Source: Symsagittifera roscoffensis
Taxonomy: Eukaryota > Xenacoelomorpha > Acoela > Convolutidae
Length of the DNA: 64,000 nt
Assembly: GCF_963678635.1 (NCBI RefSeq)
Contig: NC_087068.1
Span: 47,941,785-48,005,784 of the forward strand
Reading direction: 5' to 3'
The notes beneath the pieces were generated by a model. The model was not told where the DNA came from, made no database searches, and saw nothing but the letters and a program-made list of their open reading frames with translations. Positions 13,571 to 28,100 of this stretch are shown here, one piece after another. Both the position numbers and the translations under genes were made by a program. The stretch's first letter is position 1; every line of letters begins with the position of its first letter.

Positions 13571-14202
13571 ACGGTCGAAACAGTTCAAACAGGGTCGAAA
13601 CTTATCCCGATCACGGTCGAAACATACCTCGGGCACAGTCAAAATGTACCTCGAGCACAATCAAAATATACCTCGAGCACGGTCGAAACATAGCTCGATC
13701 TCGTCGAAAGATACCTCGAGCTCATTCGAGCACGGTCGAAACATAGCTTAGGCACGACTGAAACATAAATCGAGCACGACCGAAGCAAACCTCGAGCACG
13801 GTCTAAGCATATCTCCAGTACGGACAAAACATACCTGAGCAAATTCTAAAAATACCACTAGGATGGTCTGAACATAACTTGATCTCGTCGAAACATAACT
13901 CGAGCTTGTTCGAGCACGTCGAAACATATCTAGAGCACGACTGAAACATAAATCGAGCACGGCCGAAACAAACCTCGAGCACGGTCGAAAAAAACCTCTA
14001 GCATGGTCGAAACATGCCTCTAGCACGGTCGAAAAATACCTAGAGCACGGTCGAAACAGTTCGAGCAGGGTCGAAACAAATCTAACGCAAGATTAAAACA
14101 CAAATTGAGCACGGTCGAAACAAAAATCGAGCAAGGTCGAAACATACCTCGAGCACAGTCAAAATATACCTCGAGCACGGTCGAAACATACCTCGGGCAC
14201 AG

Positions 14203-17200
14203 TCAAAATGTACCTCGAGCACAATCAAAATATACCTCGAGCACGGTCGAAACATAGCTCGATCTCGTCGAAAGATACCTCGAGCTCATTCGAGCACGGT
14301 CGAAACATAGCTTAGGCACGACTGAAACATAAATCGAGCACGACCGAAGCAAACCTCGAGCACGGTCTAAGCATATCTCCAGTACGGACAAAACATACCT
14401 GAGCAAATTCTAAAAATACCACTAGGATGGTCTGAACATAACTTGATCTCGTCGAAACATAACTCGAGCTTGTTCGAGCACGTCGAAACATATCTAGAGC
14501 ACGACTGAAACATAAATCGAGCACGGCCGAAACAAACCTCGAGCACGGTCGAAACAAACCTCTAGCATGGTCGAAACATGCCTCTAGCACGGTCGAAAAA
14601 TACCTAGAGCACGGTCGAAACAGTTCGAGCAGGGTCGAAACAAATCTAACGCAAGATTAAAACACAAATTGAGCACGGTCGAAACAAAAATCGAGCAAGG
14701 TCGAAACATACCTCGAGCACAGTCAAAATATACCTCGAGCACGGTCAAAACATAGCTCAAGCTCGTCAAACCAAACCTCGAGCTCAATCGAGCACGGTCG
14801 AATTATACCTCGAGCACTGTCGAAACATATCTCGAGCACGGTCGAAAACTACCTAGAGCGCGGTCAAAACAGTTCGAGCAGGGTCGAAACACACCCCGAT
14901 CACGGTGGAAACATAGCTCGATCTCGTCGAAACATACCTCCAGTAGCGAAAAAACAAACCTCGAGCAAGTTCTAAAAAAACCACGAGCACGGTCGGAACA
15001 TAGCTTGATCTCGTTGAAACATACCTCGAACTCGTTCGAGCACGCTCGAAAAATACCTAGAGCGCGACTGAAACATAAATCGAGCGCGGCCGAAACAAAC
15101 CTCGAGCACGGTCGCAACACATCTCGAGGACAGTCAAAACATACATCGAGCATGGTCGAAACATACCTAGAGCACGGTCGAAACAGTTCAAACAGGGTCG
15201 AAACTTATCCCGATCACGGTCGAAACATACCTCGGGCACAGTCAAAATGTACCCCGAGCACAATCAAAATATACCTCGAGCACGGTCGGAACATAGCTCG
15301 ATCTCGTCGAAAGATACCTCGCGCTCGTTCGAGCACGCTCGAAACATATCTAGAGCACGACTGAAACATAAATCGAGCATGGCCGAAACAAACCTCAAGC
15401 ACGGTCGAAAAAAACCTCTAGCACGGTCGAAACATGCCTCTAGCACGGTCGACAAATACCAAGAGCACGGTCGAAACAGTTCGAGCAGGGTTGAAGTTTA
15501 CCCAATCACGGTCGAAACATACCTCGAGCATGGTCAAAACATACCTCGAGCACGGTCGAAACATAGCTCAAGCTCGTCAAAACATACCTCGAGTTCATTC
15601 GAGCACGGTCGAATTATACCTGAAGCACGACTGAAAAATAATTCGGGCACGGCCGAAGCAAACATCGAGCACGGTCTAAATATACCTCGAGCACGGTCGA
15701 AACATACCTCGAGCACGGTCAAAACCTACCTAGAACGCGGTCAAAACAGTTCGAGCAGGGTCGAAACACACCCCGAGCACGGTCGAAACATAGCTCGATC
15801 TCGTCGAAAGATACCTCGAGCTCATTCGAGCACGGTCGAAACATACCTCGGGCACAGTCAAAATGTACCTCGAGCACAATCAAAATATACCTCGAGCACG
15901 GTCGAAACATAGCTCGATCTCGTCGAAAGATACCTCGAGCTCATTCGAGCACGGTCGAAACATAGCTTAGGCACGACTGAAACATAAATCGAGCACGACC
16001 GAAGCAAACCTCGAGCACGGTCTAAGCATATCTCCAGTACGGACAAAACATACCTGAGCAAATTCTAAAAATACCACTAGGATGGTCTGAACATAACTTG
16101 ATCTCGTCGAAACATAACTCGAGCTTGTTCGAGCACGTCGAAACATATCTAGAGCACGACTGAAACATAAATCGAGCACGGCCGAAACAAACCTCGAGCA
16201 CGGTCGAAACAAACCTCTAGCATGGTCGAAACATGCCTCTAGCACGGTCGAAAAATACCTAGAGCACGGTCGAAACAGTTCGAGCAGGGTCGAAACAAAT
16301 CTAACGCAAGATTAAAACACAAATTGAGCACGGTCGAAACAAAAATCGAGCAAGGTCGAAACATACCTCGAGCACAGTCAAAATATACCTCGAGCACGGT
16401 CAAAACATAGCTCAAGCTCGTCAAACCAAACCTCGAGCTCAATCGAGCACGGTCGAATTATACCTCGAGCACTGTCGAAACATATCTCGAGCACGGTCGA
16501 AAACTACCTAGAGCGCGGTCAAAACAGTTCGAGCAGGGTCGAAACACACCCCGATCACGGTGGAAACATAGCTCGATCTCGTCGAAACATACCTCCAGTA
16601 GCGAAAAAACAAACCTCGAGCAAGTTCTAAAAAAACCACGAGCACGGTCGGAACATAGCTTGATCTCGTTGAAACATACCTCGAACTCGTTCGAGCACGC
16701 TCGAAAATACCTAGAGCGCGACTGAAACATAAATCGAGCGCGGCCGAAACAAACCTCGAGCACGGTCGCAACACATCTCGAGGACAGTCAAAACATACAT
16801 CGAGCATGGTCGAAACATACCTAGAGCACGGTCGAAACAGTTCAAACAGGGTCGAAACTTATCCCGATCACGCTCGAAACATACCTCGGGCACAGTCAAA
16901 ATGTACCCCGAGCACAATCAAAATATACCTCGAGCACGGTCGGAACATAGCTCGATCTCGTCGAAAGATACCTCGCGCTCGTTCGAGCACGCTCGAAACA
17001 TATCTAGAGCACGACTGAAACATAAATCGAGCATGGCCGAAACAAACCTCAAGCACGGTCGAAAAAAACCTCTAGCACGGTCGAAACATGCCTCTAGCAC
17101 GGTCGACAAATACCAAGAGCACGGTCGAAACAGTTCGAGCAGGGTTGAAGTTTACCCAATCACGGTCGAAACATACCTCGAGCATGGTCAAAACATACCT

Positions 17201-18960
17201 CGAGCACGGTCGAAACATAGCTCAAGCTCGTCAAAACATACCTCGAGTTCATTCGAGCACGGTCGAATTATACCTGAAGCACGACTGAAAAATAATTCGG
17301 GCACGGCCGAAGCAAACATCGAGCACGGTCTAAATATACCTCGAGCACGGTCGAAACATACCTCGAGCACGGTCAAAACCTACCTAGAACGCGGTCAAAA
17401 CAGTTCGAGCAGGGTCGAAACACACCCCGAGCACGGTCGAAACATAGCTCGATCTCGTCGAAAGATACCTCGAGCTCATTCGAGCACGGTCGAAACATAG
17501 CTTAGGCACGACTGAAACATAAATCGAGCACGACCGAAGCAAACCTCGAGCACGGTCTAAGCATATCTCCAGTACGGACAAAACATACCTGAGCAAATTC
17601 TAAAAATACCACTAGGATGGTCTGAACATAACTTGATCTCGTCGAAACATAACTCGAGCTTGTTCGAGCACGTCGAAACATATCTAGAGCACGACTGAAA
17701 CATAAATCGAGCACGGCCGAAACAAACCTCGAGCACGGTCGAAACAAACCTCTAGCATGGTCGAAACATGCCTCTAGCACGGTCGAAAAATACCTAGAGC
17801 ACGGTCGAAACAGTTCGAGCAGGGTCGAAACAAATCTAACGCAAGATTAAAACACAAATTGAGCACGGTCGAAACAAAAATCGAGCAAGGTCGAAACATA
17901 CCTCGAGCACAGTCAAAATATACCTCGAGCACGGTCAAAACATAGCTCAAGCTCGTCAAACCAAACCTCGAGCTCAATCGAGCACGGTCGAATTATACCT
18001 CGAGCACTGTCGAAACATATCTCGAGCACGGTCGAAAACTACCTAGAGCGCGGTCAAAACAGTTCGAGCAGGGTCGAAACACACCCCGATCACGGTGGAA
18101 ACATAGCTCGATCTCGTCGAAACATACCTCCAGTAGCGAAAAAACAAACCTCGAGCAAGTTCTAAAAAAACCACGAGCACGGTCGGAACATAGCTTGATC
18201 TCGTTGAAACATACCTCGAACTCGTTCGAGCACGCTCGAAAAATACCTAGAGCGCGACTGAAACATAAATCGAGCGCGGCCGAAACAAACCTCGAGCACG
18301 GTCAAAACATACATCGAGCATGGTCGAAACATACCTAGAGCACGGTCGAAACAGTTCAAACAGGGTCGAAACTTATCCCGATCACGGTCGAAACATACCT
18401 CGGGCACAGTCAAAATGTACCCCGAGCACAATCAAAATATACCTCGAGCACGGTCGGAACATAGCTCGATCTCGTCGAAAGATACCTCGCGCTCGTTCGA
18501 GCACGCTCGAAACATATCTAGAGCACGACTGAAACATAAATCGAGCATGGCCGAAACAAACCTCAAGCACGGTCAAAAAAAACCTCTAGCACGGTCGAAA
18601 CATGCCTCTAGCACGGTCGACAAATACCAAGAGCACGGTCGAAACAGTTCGAGCAGGGTTGAAGTTTACCCAATCACGGTCGAAACATACCTCGAGCATG
18701 GTCAAAACATACCTCGAGCACGGTCGAAACATAGCTCAAGCTCGTCAAAACATACCTCGAGTTCATTCGAGCACGGTCGAATTATACCTGAAGCACGACT
18801 GAAAAATAATTCGGGCACGGCCGAAGGAAACATCGAGCACGGTCTAAATATACCTCGAGCACGGTCGAAACATACCTCGAGCACGGTCAAAACCTACCTA
18901 GAACGCGGTCAAAACAGTTCGAGCAGGGTCGAAACACACCCCGATCACGGTGGAAACATA
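14203..18960. repeat. Three tandem copies of a 1.5-1.65-kb higher-order unit
   Basis: Corresponding landmarks recur at 14,203, 15,858 and 17,384, at 14,584, 16,239 and 17,774, and at 15,247, 16,901 and 18,415. Spacings are therefore 1,654-1,655 and then 1,514-1,535 bp, the third copy having lost some monomers. A shorter 564-bp duplication (13,639 to 14,203) precedes it. Copies differ by few substitutions, which points to recent unequal exchange. Confidence 0.88.
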
Positions 18961-20939
18961 GCTAGATCTCGTCGAAACATACCTCCATTAGGGACAATAC
19001 ATACCTCGAGCATGTTCCTAAAAAAACACGAGCACTGTCGGAACATAGCTCGATCTCGTCGAAACATATCTCGCGCTCATTCGAGCACGCTCGTGACATA
19101 CCTCGAGCACGACTGAAACATAATTCGAGCACTGTCGAAACAAACCTCGAGCACGGTCTAAACATACCTCGAGTACGGTCAAAACCTACCTAGAACACGG
19201 TCGAAACAACTCGAGCAGGGTTGAAATTTACCCCGATGTTGGTCGAAACATTCTTCAAACATGGTCAAAACATACCTCGAGCACAATCAAAATATACCTC
19301 GAGCATAGTCGAAACATAGCTCAAGGTCGTCAAAACATACCTCGAGCTCATTCCAGCACGGTCGAAGCATGCCTGAAGCACGACTGAAAGTTAATTTGAG
19401 CACTGCCGAAGCAAACCTCGAGCACGGTCTAAAGATACCTCGAGCACAGTCTAAACATACATCGAGCATGATCGAAACCTACCTAGAACGCGGTCAAAAC
19501 ATTTCGAGCAGGGTCGAAACACACCCCGATCACGGTGGAAACATAGCTCGATCTCGTCGAAACATACCTCCAGTAGGGACAATACATACCTCCAGCAAGT
19601 TCCTAAGATACCACGAGCACTGTCGGACCATAGCTCGATCTCGTCGAAATATACCTCGCGCTCATTCGAGCACGCTCGTGACATACCTAGAGCACGACTG
19701 AAACATAATTCGAGCACGGCCGAAACAAATCTCGAGCACGGTCGAAAAAAACCTCTAGCGAGGTCAAACATGCCTCTAGCACGGTCGACAAATACCAAGA
19801 GCACGGTCGAAACAGTTCGAGCAGGGTCGAAGTTTACCCAATCACGGTCGAAACATACCTCGAGCATGATCAAAACATACCTCGAGCACGGTCGAAACAT
19901 AGCTCAAGCTCGTCGAAATATACCTCGCGCTCTTTCGAGCACGCTCGTGACATACCTAGAGCACGACTGAAACATAATTCGAGCACGGCCGAAACAAATC
20001 TCGAGCACGGTTGAAACAAACCTCTAGCACGGTCGAAACATACCTCAAGCACGGCGAAAAAAACCTAGAACACTATCGAAACAACTCGAGCAGGGTAGAA
20101 ATTTACCCCGATGTTGGTCGAAACATACCTGGAGCATGGTCAAAACATACCTCGAGCAACTTCAAAATATACCTCGAGCATGGTCAAAACATAGCTCAAG
20201 GTCGTCAAAACATACCTCGAGATCATTCCAGCACGGTCGAAACATACCTCGAGCACGACTGAAACATAATTCGAGCACTGTCGAAACAAACCTCGAGCAC
20301 GGTCTAAACATACCTCGAGTACGGTCAAAACCTACCTAGAACACGGTCGAAACAACTCGAGCAGGGTTGAAATTTACCCCGATGTTGGTCGAAACATTCT
20401 TCAAACATGGTCAAAACATACCTCGAGCACAATCAAAATATACCTCGAGCATAGTCGAAACATAGCTCAAGGTCGTCAAAACATACCTCGAGCTCATTCC
20501 AGCACGGTCGAAGCATACCTGAAGCACGACTGAAAGTTAATTTGAGCACTGCCGAAGCAAACCTCGAGCACGGTCTAAAGATACCTCGAGCACAGTCTAA
20601 ACATTCATCGAGCACGATCGAAACCTACCTAGAACGCGGTCAAAACATTTCGAGCAGGGTCGAAACACACCCCGATCACGGTGGAAACATAGCTCGATCT
20701 CGTCGAAACATACCTCCAGTAGGGACAATACATACCTCGAGCAAGTTCCTAAGATACCACGAGCACTGTCGGACCATAGCTCGATCTCGTCGAAATATAC
20801 CTCGCGCTCATTCGAGCACGCTCGTGACATACCTAGAGCACGACTGAAACATAAATCGATCACGGCCGAAACAAATCTCGAGCACGGTTGAAACAAACCT
20901 CTAGCACGGTCGAAACATACCTCTAGCACGGCGAAAAAT

Positions 20940-22149
20940 ACCTAGAACACTATCGAAACAACTCGAGCAGGGTAGAAATTTACCCCGATGTTGGTCGAAA
21001 CATACCTGGAGCATGGTCAAAACATACCTCGAGCAACTTCAAAATATACCTCGAGCATGGTCGAAACATAGCTCAAGGTCGTCAAAACATACCTCGAGCT
21101 CATTCCAGCACGGTCGAAACATACCTGAAGCACGACTGAAACTTAATTTGAGCACGGCCGAAGCAAACCTCGAGCACGGTCTAAACATACCTCGAGCACA
21201 GTCTAAACATACATCGAGCACGATCGAAACCTACCTAGAACGCGGTCAAAACAGTTCGAGTAGGGTCGAAACACACCCCGATCACGGTGGAAACATAGCT
21301 CGATCTCGTCGAAACATACCTCCAGTAGGAACAATACATACCTCGAGCAAGTTCCTAAGATACCACGAGCACTGTCGGACCATAGCTCGATCTCGTCGAA
21401 ATATACCTCGCGCTCATTCGAGCACGCTCGTGACATACCTAGAGCACGACTGAAAATATTTCGAGCACGGCCGAAACAAATCTCGAGCACGGTCGAAACA
21501 AACCTCTAGCACGGTCGAAGCATACCTCTAGCACGGCGAAAAATACCTAGAACACTATCGAAACAACTCGAGCAGGGTAGAAATTTACCCCGATGTTGGT
21601 CGAAACATACCTCGAGCATGGTCAAAACATACCTCGAGCAACTTCAAAATATACCTCGAGCATGGTCGAAACATAGCTCAAGGTCGTCAAAACATACCTC
21701 GAGCTCATTCCAGCACGGTCGAAACATACCTGAAGCACGACTGAAACTTAATTTGAGCACGGCCGAAGCAAACCTCGAGCACGGTCTAAACATACCTCGA
21801 GCACAGTCTAAACATACATCGAGCACGATCGAAACCTACCTAGAACGCGGTCAAAACAGTTCGAGCAGGGTCGAAACACACCCCGATCACGGTGAAAACA
21901 TAGCTCGATCTCGTCGAAACATACCTCCAGTAGGGACAATACATACCTCGAGCAAGTTCCTAAGATACCACGAGCACTGTGGGACCATAGCTCGATCTCG
22001 TCGAAACATACCTCGTGCTCGTTCGAGCACGCTCGAAACATATCTAGAGCACGACTGAAACATAAATCGATCACGGCCGAAACAAACCTCGAGCACGGTC
22101 GGAACAAACCTCTAGCACGGTCGAAACATGCCTCTAGCACGGTCGAAAA
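20940..22149. repeat. Two 605-bp higher-order units in the satellite
   Basis: The segment with landmarks at 21,013, 21,039 and 21,203 repeats at 21,618, 21,644 and 21,808, an exact 605-bp shift. A related, more diverged version lies 1,146 bp apart at about 19,381 and 20,527. Confidence 0.85.
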
Positions 22150-25100
22150 ATACCTAGAGCACGGTCGAAACAGTTCGAGCAGGGTCGAAACAAATCTAAC
22201 GCAAGATTAAAACACAAATCGAGCACGGTCGAAACAAAAATCGAGCAAGGTCGAAACATATATCGAGCTCGGTCAAAACATACCTCGAGCACGGTTAAGC
22301 ACGGTCGAAAAATACCTCGAGCACGGTGGAAATATACCTAGAGCGCAGTCGAAACAGTTCGAGCAGGGTCGAAACACACTCCGATCACGGTCGAAACATA
22401 GCTCGATCTCGTCGAAACATACTTCCAGTACGAACAAACCATACCTCGAGCAAGTTCTCAAAATACATCGAGCACAGTCAAAATATATCTCGAGCACGCC
22501 CAAAAAATAGCTCAAGCTCATCAAAACATACCTAGAGCACGACTGAAACATAATTCGAGCACGGCCGAAACAAACCTCGAGCACGGTCAAAACATATCTC
22601 GAGCACGGTCAAAACATACCTAGAGCACGGTCAAAACAGTTCGAGCAGGGTCGAAACACACCCCGACCCGATTACGGTCGAAACATAGCGCGATCTAGTC
22701 AAAACATACCTACAGTAGGAACAAACATACATCGAGCAAGTTCTCAAAATACTTGGAGCACGGACAAAATTTATCTCGAGCACGGCCAAAAAAAAGCTCA
22801 AGTTCTTCAAAATATACCTCGAGCTCGTTCGAGAACGTTCGAAACATACCTAGAGCAGGACTAAAACATAATTCGAGCACGGCCGAAACAAACCTCGAGC
22901 ACGGTCAAAACATATCTCGAGCACGGTCAAAACATACCTAGAGCACGGTCAAAACAGTTCGAGCAGGTCGAAACACACCCCGACCCGATCACGGTCGAAA
23001 CGTAGCTCGATCTAGTCGAAACATACCTCCAGTACGAACAAAACATACCTCGATTAAGTTCTCAAAATACATTGAGCACAGTCAAAATTTATCTCGAGCA
23101 CGGCCAAAAAATAGCTCAAGCTCGTCAAAACATACCTCGAGCTCATTCGAGCACGGTCGAAATATACGTGAAGCACGACTGAAAAATAATTCGGGCACGG
23201 CCGAAGCAAACATCGAGCACGGTCTAAGTATACCTCAAGCACGGTCAAAACCTACCTAGAACGCGGTCAAAACAGTTCGAGCAGGGTCGAAACACACCCC
23301 GATTACGGTCGAAACGTAGCTGGGTCTCGTCGAAACATACCTCCAGTACGAACACAACATATCTCAAGCAAGTTTCAAAAACACATCGATCACAGTCAAA
23401 ATATATCGCGAGCACGGCCGAAACATAGCTTAAGGTCGTCAAAACATACCTCGAGCTCATTCGAGCACGGTCGAAAATTACCTGAAGCACGACTGAAACT
23501 TAACTTGAGCACGGCCGAAGCAAACCTCGAGCACGGTCTAAACATACCTCGCGTACGTTCGAAACCTACCTAGAACGCGGTCAAAACAGTTCGAGTAGGG
23601 TTGAAACACACACCGATCACGATGGAAGCATAGCTCGATCTCGTCGAAACATACCTCCAGTAGGGACAATATATACCTCGAGCAAGTTCCTAAAATACAA
23701 CGAGCAGAGTCGGAACGTAGCTCGATCTCGTCAAAACTTAGCTCGCGCTGCTTTGAACACGCTCGAAACATACCTAGAGCACGACTGAAACATAATTAGA
23801 AGACGGCCGAAACAAACCTCGAGCACGGTCGAACTAAATCTCTAGCACGGTCAAAACATACCTCGAGCACGGTCGAAACATACCTAGAGAACGGTCGAAA
23901 CATTTCGAACAGGGTCGAAACTTACCCCGATCATGGTCGAAACATACCTCGAGCACAGTCAAAACATACCTCGAGCGCAGTCAAAATGTACCTCGAGCAC
24001 GGTCAATACAGTTCGAGCAGGGTCGAAATACACCCCGATCACGTTAGAACTATAGCTCGATCTCGTCGAAACATACCTCTAGTAGGGACAATACAAACCT
24101 CGAGCAAGTTCCTAAAGTACCACGAGCACGGTCGGAACATAGCTCGACCTCGTCAAAACATACCTCGCGCTCATTCAAGCACGCTCGAAACATACCTAGA
24201 GCACGACTGAAACAGAATTCGAAGACGACCGAAACAAAACTCGAGCAGGGTGAAAGCATACCTCGAGCACGGTCAAAATATACCTAGAGCACGGTCGAAA
24301 CAGTTCAAGCAGGGTCGAAACTTACCACGATCGCGGTCGAAACATACCTCGAGCACAGTCAAAACATACCACGAGCACAGTCAAAAAATACCTCGAGCAC
24401 GGAAAAAACTTAGCTCGATCTCGTCGAAACATACCTCTAGTAGGGACAATACAAACCTCGAGCAAGTTCCTAAAGTACCACGAGCACGGTCAGAATATAG
24501 CTCGATCTCGTCGAAACATGCCTCGCGCTCATTCAAGCACGCTCGAAACATACCTAGAGCACGACTGAAACATAATTCGAAGACGGCCGAAACAAACCTC
24601 GAGCACGGTCGCAACACATCTCGAGGACAGTCAAAACATACATCGAGCATGGTCGAAACATACCTAGAGCACGGTCGAAACATACCTCGAGCACGGTCAA
24701 AAGAAAACTCAAGCACAGCAAAATATACCTCGAGCACGGTCAAAACATAGCTCAAGCTCGTCAAAACATACCTCGAGCACGGTTAAGCACGGTAGAAAAA
24801 TACATCGAGCACGGTCGAAGCATACCTCGAGCACAGTGAAAACATACCTCGAGCACAGTCAAAATATACCTCGAGCACGGTCAAAACTTAGCTCAAGCTC
24901 TTCGAAATATAATTCGAGCTCATTTGAGCACGATGGAAACATATCTGAAGCACGACTGAATCACAATTCGAGTACGGCCGAAACAAACCTCGAGCACGGT
25001 CGAAACATAACTCGACCACGGTCGAAACAAACATCAAGCACGGTCGAAGCATATATAGAGCGCGGTCGAAACAGTTCGAGCAGGGTCGAAACTTAGCTCG

Positions 25101-28100
25101 ATCTTGTCGAAACAGACCTCCAAAACGGACAAAACATACCTCGAGCAAATTTTTAAAATATCACGAGCACGGTCGGAATATAGCTTGATCTCGTCAAAAC
25201 ATAACTCGAGCTCTTCGAGCATGTTCGAAACAACCCTAGATGCGAAATAAAACATAATTCGAAGACGGCCCAAACAAACCTCGAGCACGGTCGAAGCATA
25301 CCTCGAGCACAGTGAAAACATACCTCGAGCACAGTCAAAGCATACCTCGAGCACAGTAAAAACTTAGCTCAAGCTCTTCGAAACATAATTCAAGCTCATT
25401 CGAGCACGATGGAAACATATCTGAAGCATGGCCGAATCATAATTTGAGCATGGCCGTAACAGACCTCCAGTACGGACAAAACATACCTCGAGCAAATTTT
25501 AAAAATACCAGGAGCACGTTCGGAATATACCTCGATCTCGTCGATTCATAACTCGAGCTCTTCGAACATGTTCGAAACAAACCTAGATGCGAAATGAAAC
25601 ATAATTCGAGCACGACCGAAACAAAGCTCGAGCACAGTCGAAACAAACCTCGAGCACGGTTGAGCACGGTCAAAACATACCTCGAGCACAGTCAAAACAT
25701 AGCTCAAGCTCCTTGAAACATACCTAGAGCTCATTCGAGCTCGGTCAAAACATACATGAAGCACGACTTTAACATAACTCGAAAACGGTCGAAACATACC
25801 TCGAGCGCAGTCAAAATGTACCTCGAGCACGGTCAAAACAGTTCGAGCAGGGTCGAAACACACCCCGATCACGTTGGAAACATAGCTCGATCTCGTCGAA
25901 ACATACCTCTAGTAGGGACAATACATACCTCGAGCAAGTTCCTAAAGTACCACGAGAACGGTCGGAACATAGCTCGACCTCGTCAAAACATACCTCGCCC
26001 TCATTCAAGCACGCTCGAAAAATACCTAGAGCACGACTGAAACATAATTCGAAGACGGCCGAAACATTCCTCGAGCACGGCCGAAAGAAACCTCGAGCAC
26101 GGTGAAAGCATACCTCGAGCACAGTCGAAACATACCTCGAGCACGGTCAAACTTAGCTCAAGCTCGTCGAAACATAATTCGAGCTCATTCGAGCACGATG
26201 GAAACATATCTGAAGCATGACTGAAGCATAAATCGAGCACGGCCGAAACAAACCTCGAGCACGGTCGAAACACACCTCGAGCACGGTCGAAACATAACTC
26301 GAGCACGGTCGAAACAAACATCGAGCGCGGTCGAGGCATACATGAAGCGTGGTCGAAACAGTTCGAGCAGGGTCGAAACATAGCTCAAGCTCCTTGAAAC
26401 TTACCTAGAGCTCATTTGAGCTCGGTCAAAATATACCTGAAGCACGACTTTAACATAACTCGAGCACGGTAGAAATATACCTCGAGCACGGTCAAAATAT
26501 ACGTCGAGCGCGGTCGAAACCGTTCAAACAGGAAAGAAACACACCCCAATCTCGGTCGAAACATAGACCGATCTCGTCGAAACGTACTTCCAGTAGGAAC
26601 AAAACATACCTCGAGCAAATTTTTAAAATACCTCGAGCACGGTCGAAACATAGCTCAAGCTCGTCGAAACAAACCTAGAGCTCCTTCGAGCACAGTCAAA
26701 ATATACCTGAAGCAAGATTCGAGCTCGGCCGAAACAAACCTCGAGCACGGTCAAAACATACCTCGAGCACGGTCAAAACATAGCTCAATCTCGTCGAAAC
26801 ATACCTCGCGCTTGTTCGAGCACGCTCGAAACATACCTAGAGCACGACTGAAACATAATTCGAGCATGGCCGAAACACACCTCGAGCACGGTCAAAACAT
26901 ACCTCGAGCACGGCCAAAACATACCTAGAGCACGGTCAAAACAGTTCGAGCAGAGTCAAAGTTCATCCCGATCACGGTCGAAACATACCTCGAGCACGAT
27001 CAAAAGATACCTCGAGCACGGTTAAGCACGGTCGAAAACTACCTCGAGCACGGTGGAAATATACCTAGAGCACGATCGAAACAGTTCGAGCAGGGTCGAA
27101 ACACAACCCGATCACGGTCAAAACATAGCGCGGTCTCGTCGAAATATACCTCCTGTACGAATACAATATACCTCGAGCAAGTTCTAAAAATACATCGAGC
27201 ACAGTCAAAATATACCTCGAGCACGGTCGAAACATAGCTCAAGCTCGTCAAAAGATACCTCGAGCACGCTTAAGCACGGTCGAAAAACACCTCGAGCACG
27301 GTGGAAATATACCTAGAGCGCGGTCGAAACATTTCGAGCAGGGTCGAAACACACCCCGATCACAGTCGAAACATAGCTCGGTCTCGTCGAAACATACCTC
27401 CAGTACGAACACAACATACCTCGAGCAAGTTCTAAAAACACATCGAGCACAGTCAAAATATATCTCGAGCACGGCCGAAACATAGCTCAAGCTAGTTCGA
27501 GTAAGCTCGAAACATACCTAGAGCACAACTGAAACACAAATCGAGCACGGTCGAAAGAAACCTCGAGCACGGTCAAAACATACCTCGAGCACGGTCAAAA
27601 CAAACCTAGAGCACGGTCGAAATAGTTCGAGCAGAGTCAAAATTCACCCCGATCACGGTCGAAACATACCTCGAGCACGGTCAAAAAAGTCAAGCACAGT
27701 CAAAATATACCTCGAGCACGGTCAAAACATAGCTCAAGCTCGTCAAAACATAGCTCGAGCACGGTTAAGCACGGTCGAAAAATACCTCGAGCACGGTGGA
27801 AATATACATAGAGCGCAGTCGAAACAGTTCGAGCAGGGTCGAAACACACCCCGATCACGGTCGAAACGTAACTCGATCTCATCGAAACATACCTCCTGTA
27901 CGAACAAACAATACCTCGAGCAAGTTCTCAAAATACATCGAGCACAGTCAAAATATATCTCGAGCACGGCCAAAAAATAGCTCAAGCTCGTCGCAACATA
28001 CCTCGAGCTCGTTCGAGCACGTTCGAAAGATACCTAGAGCACGACTGAAACATATTTCGAGCACGGCCGAAACAAACCTCGAGCACGGTCAAAACATACC

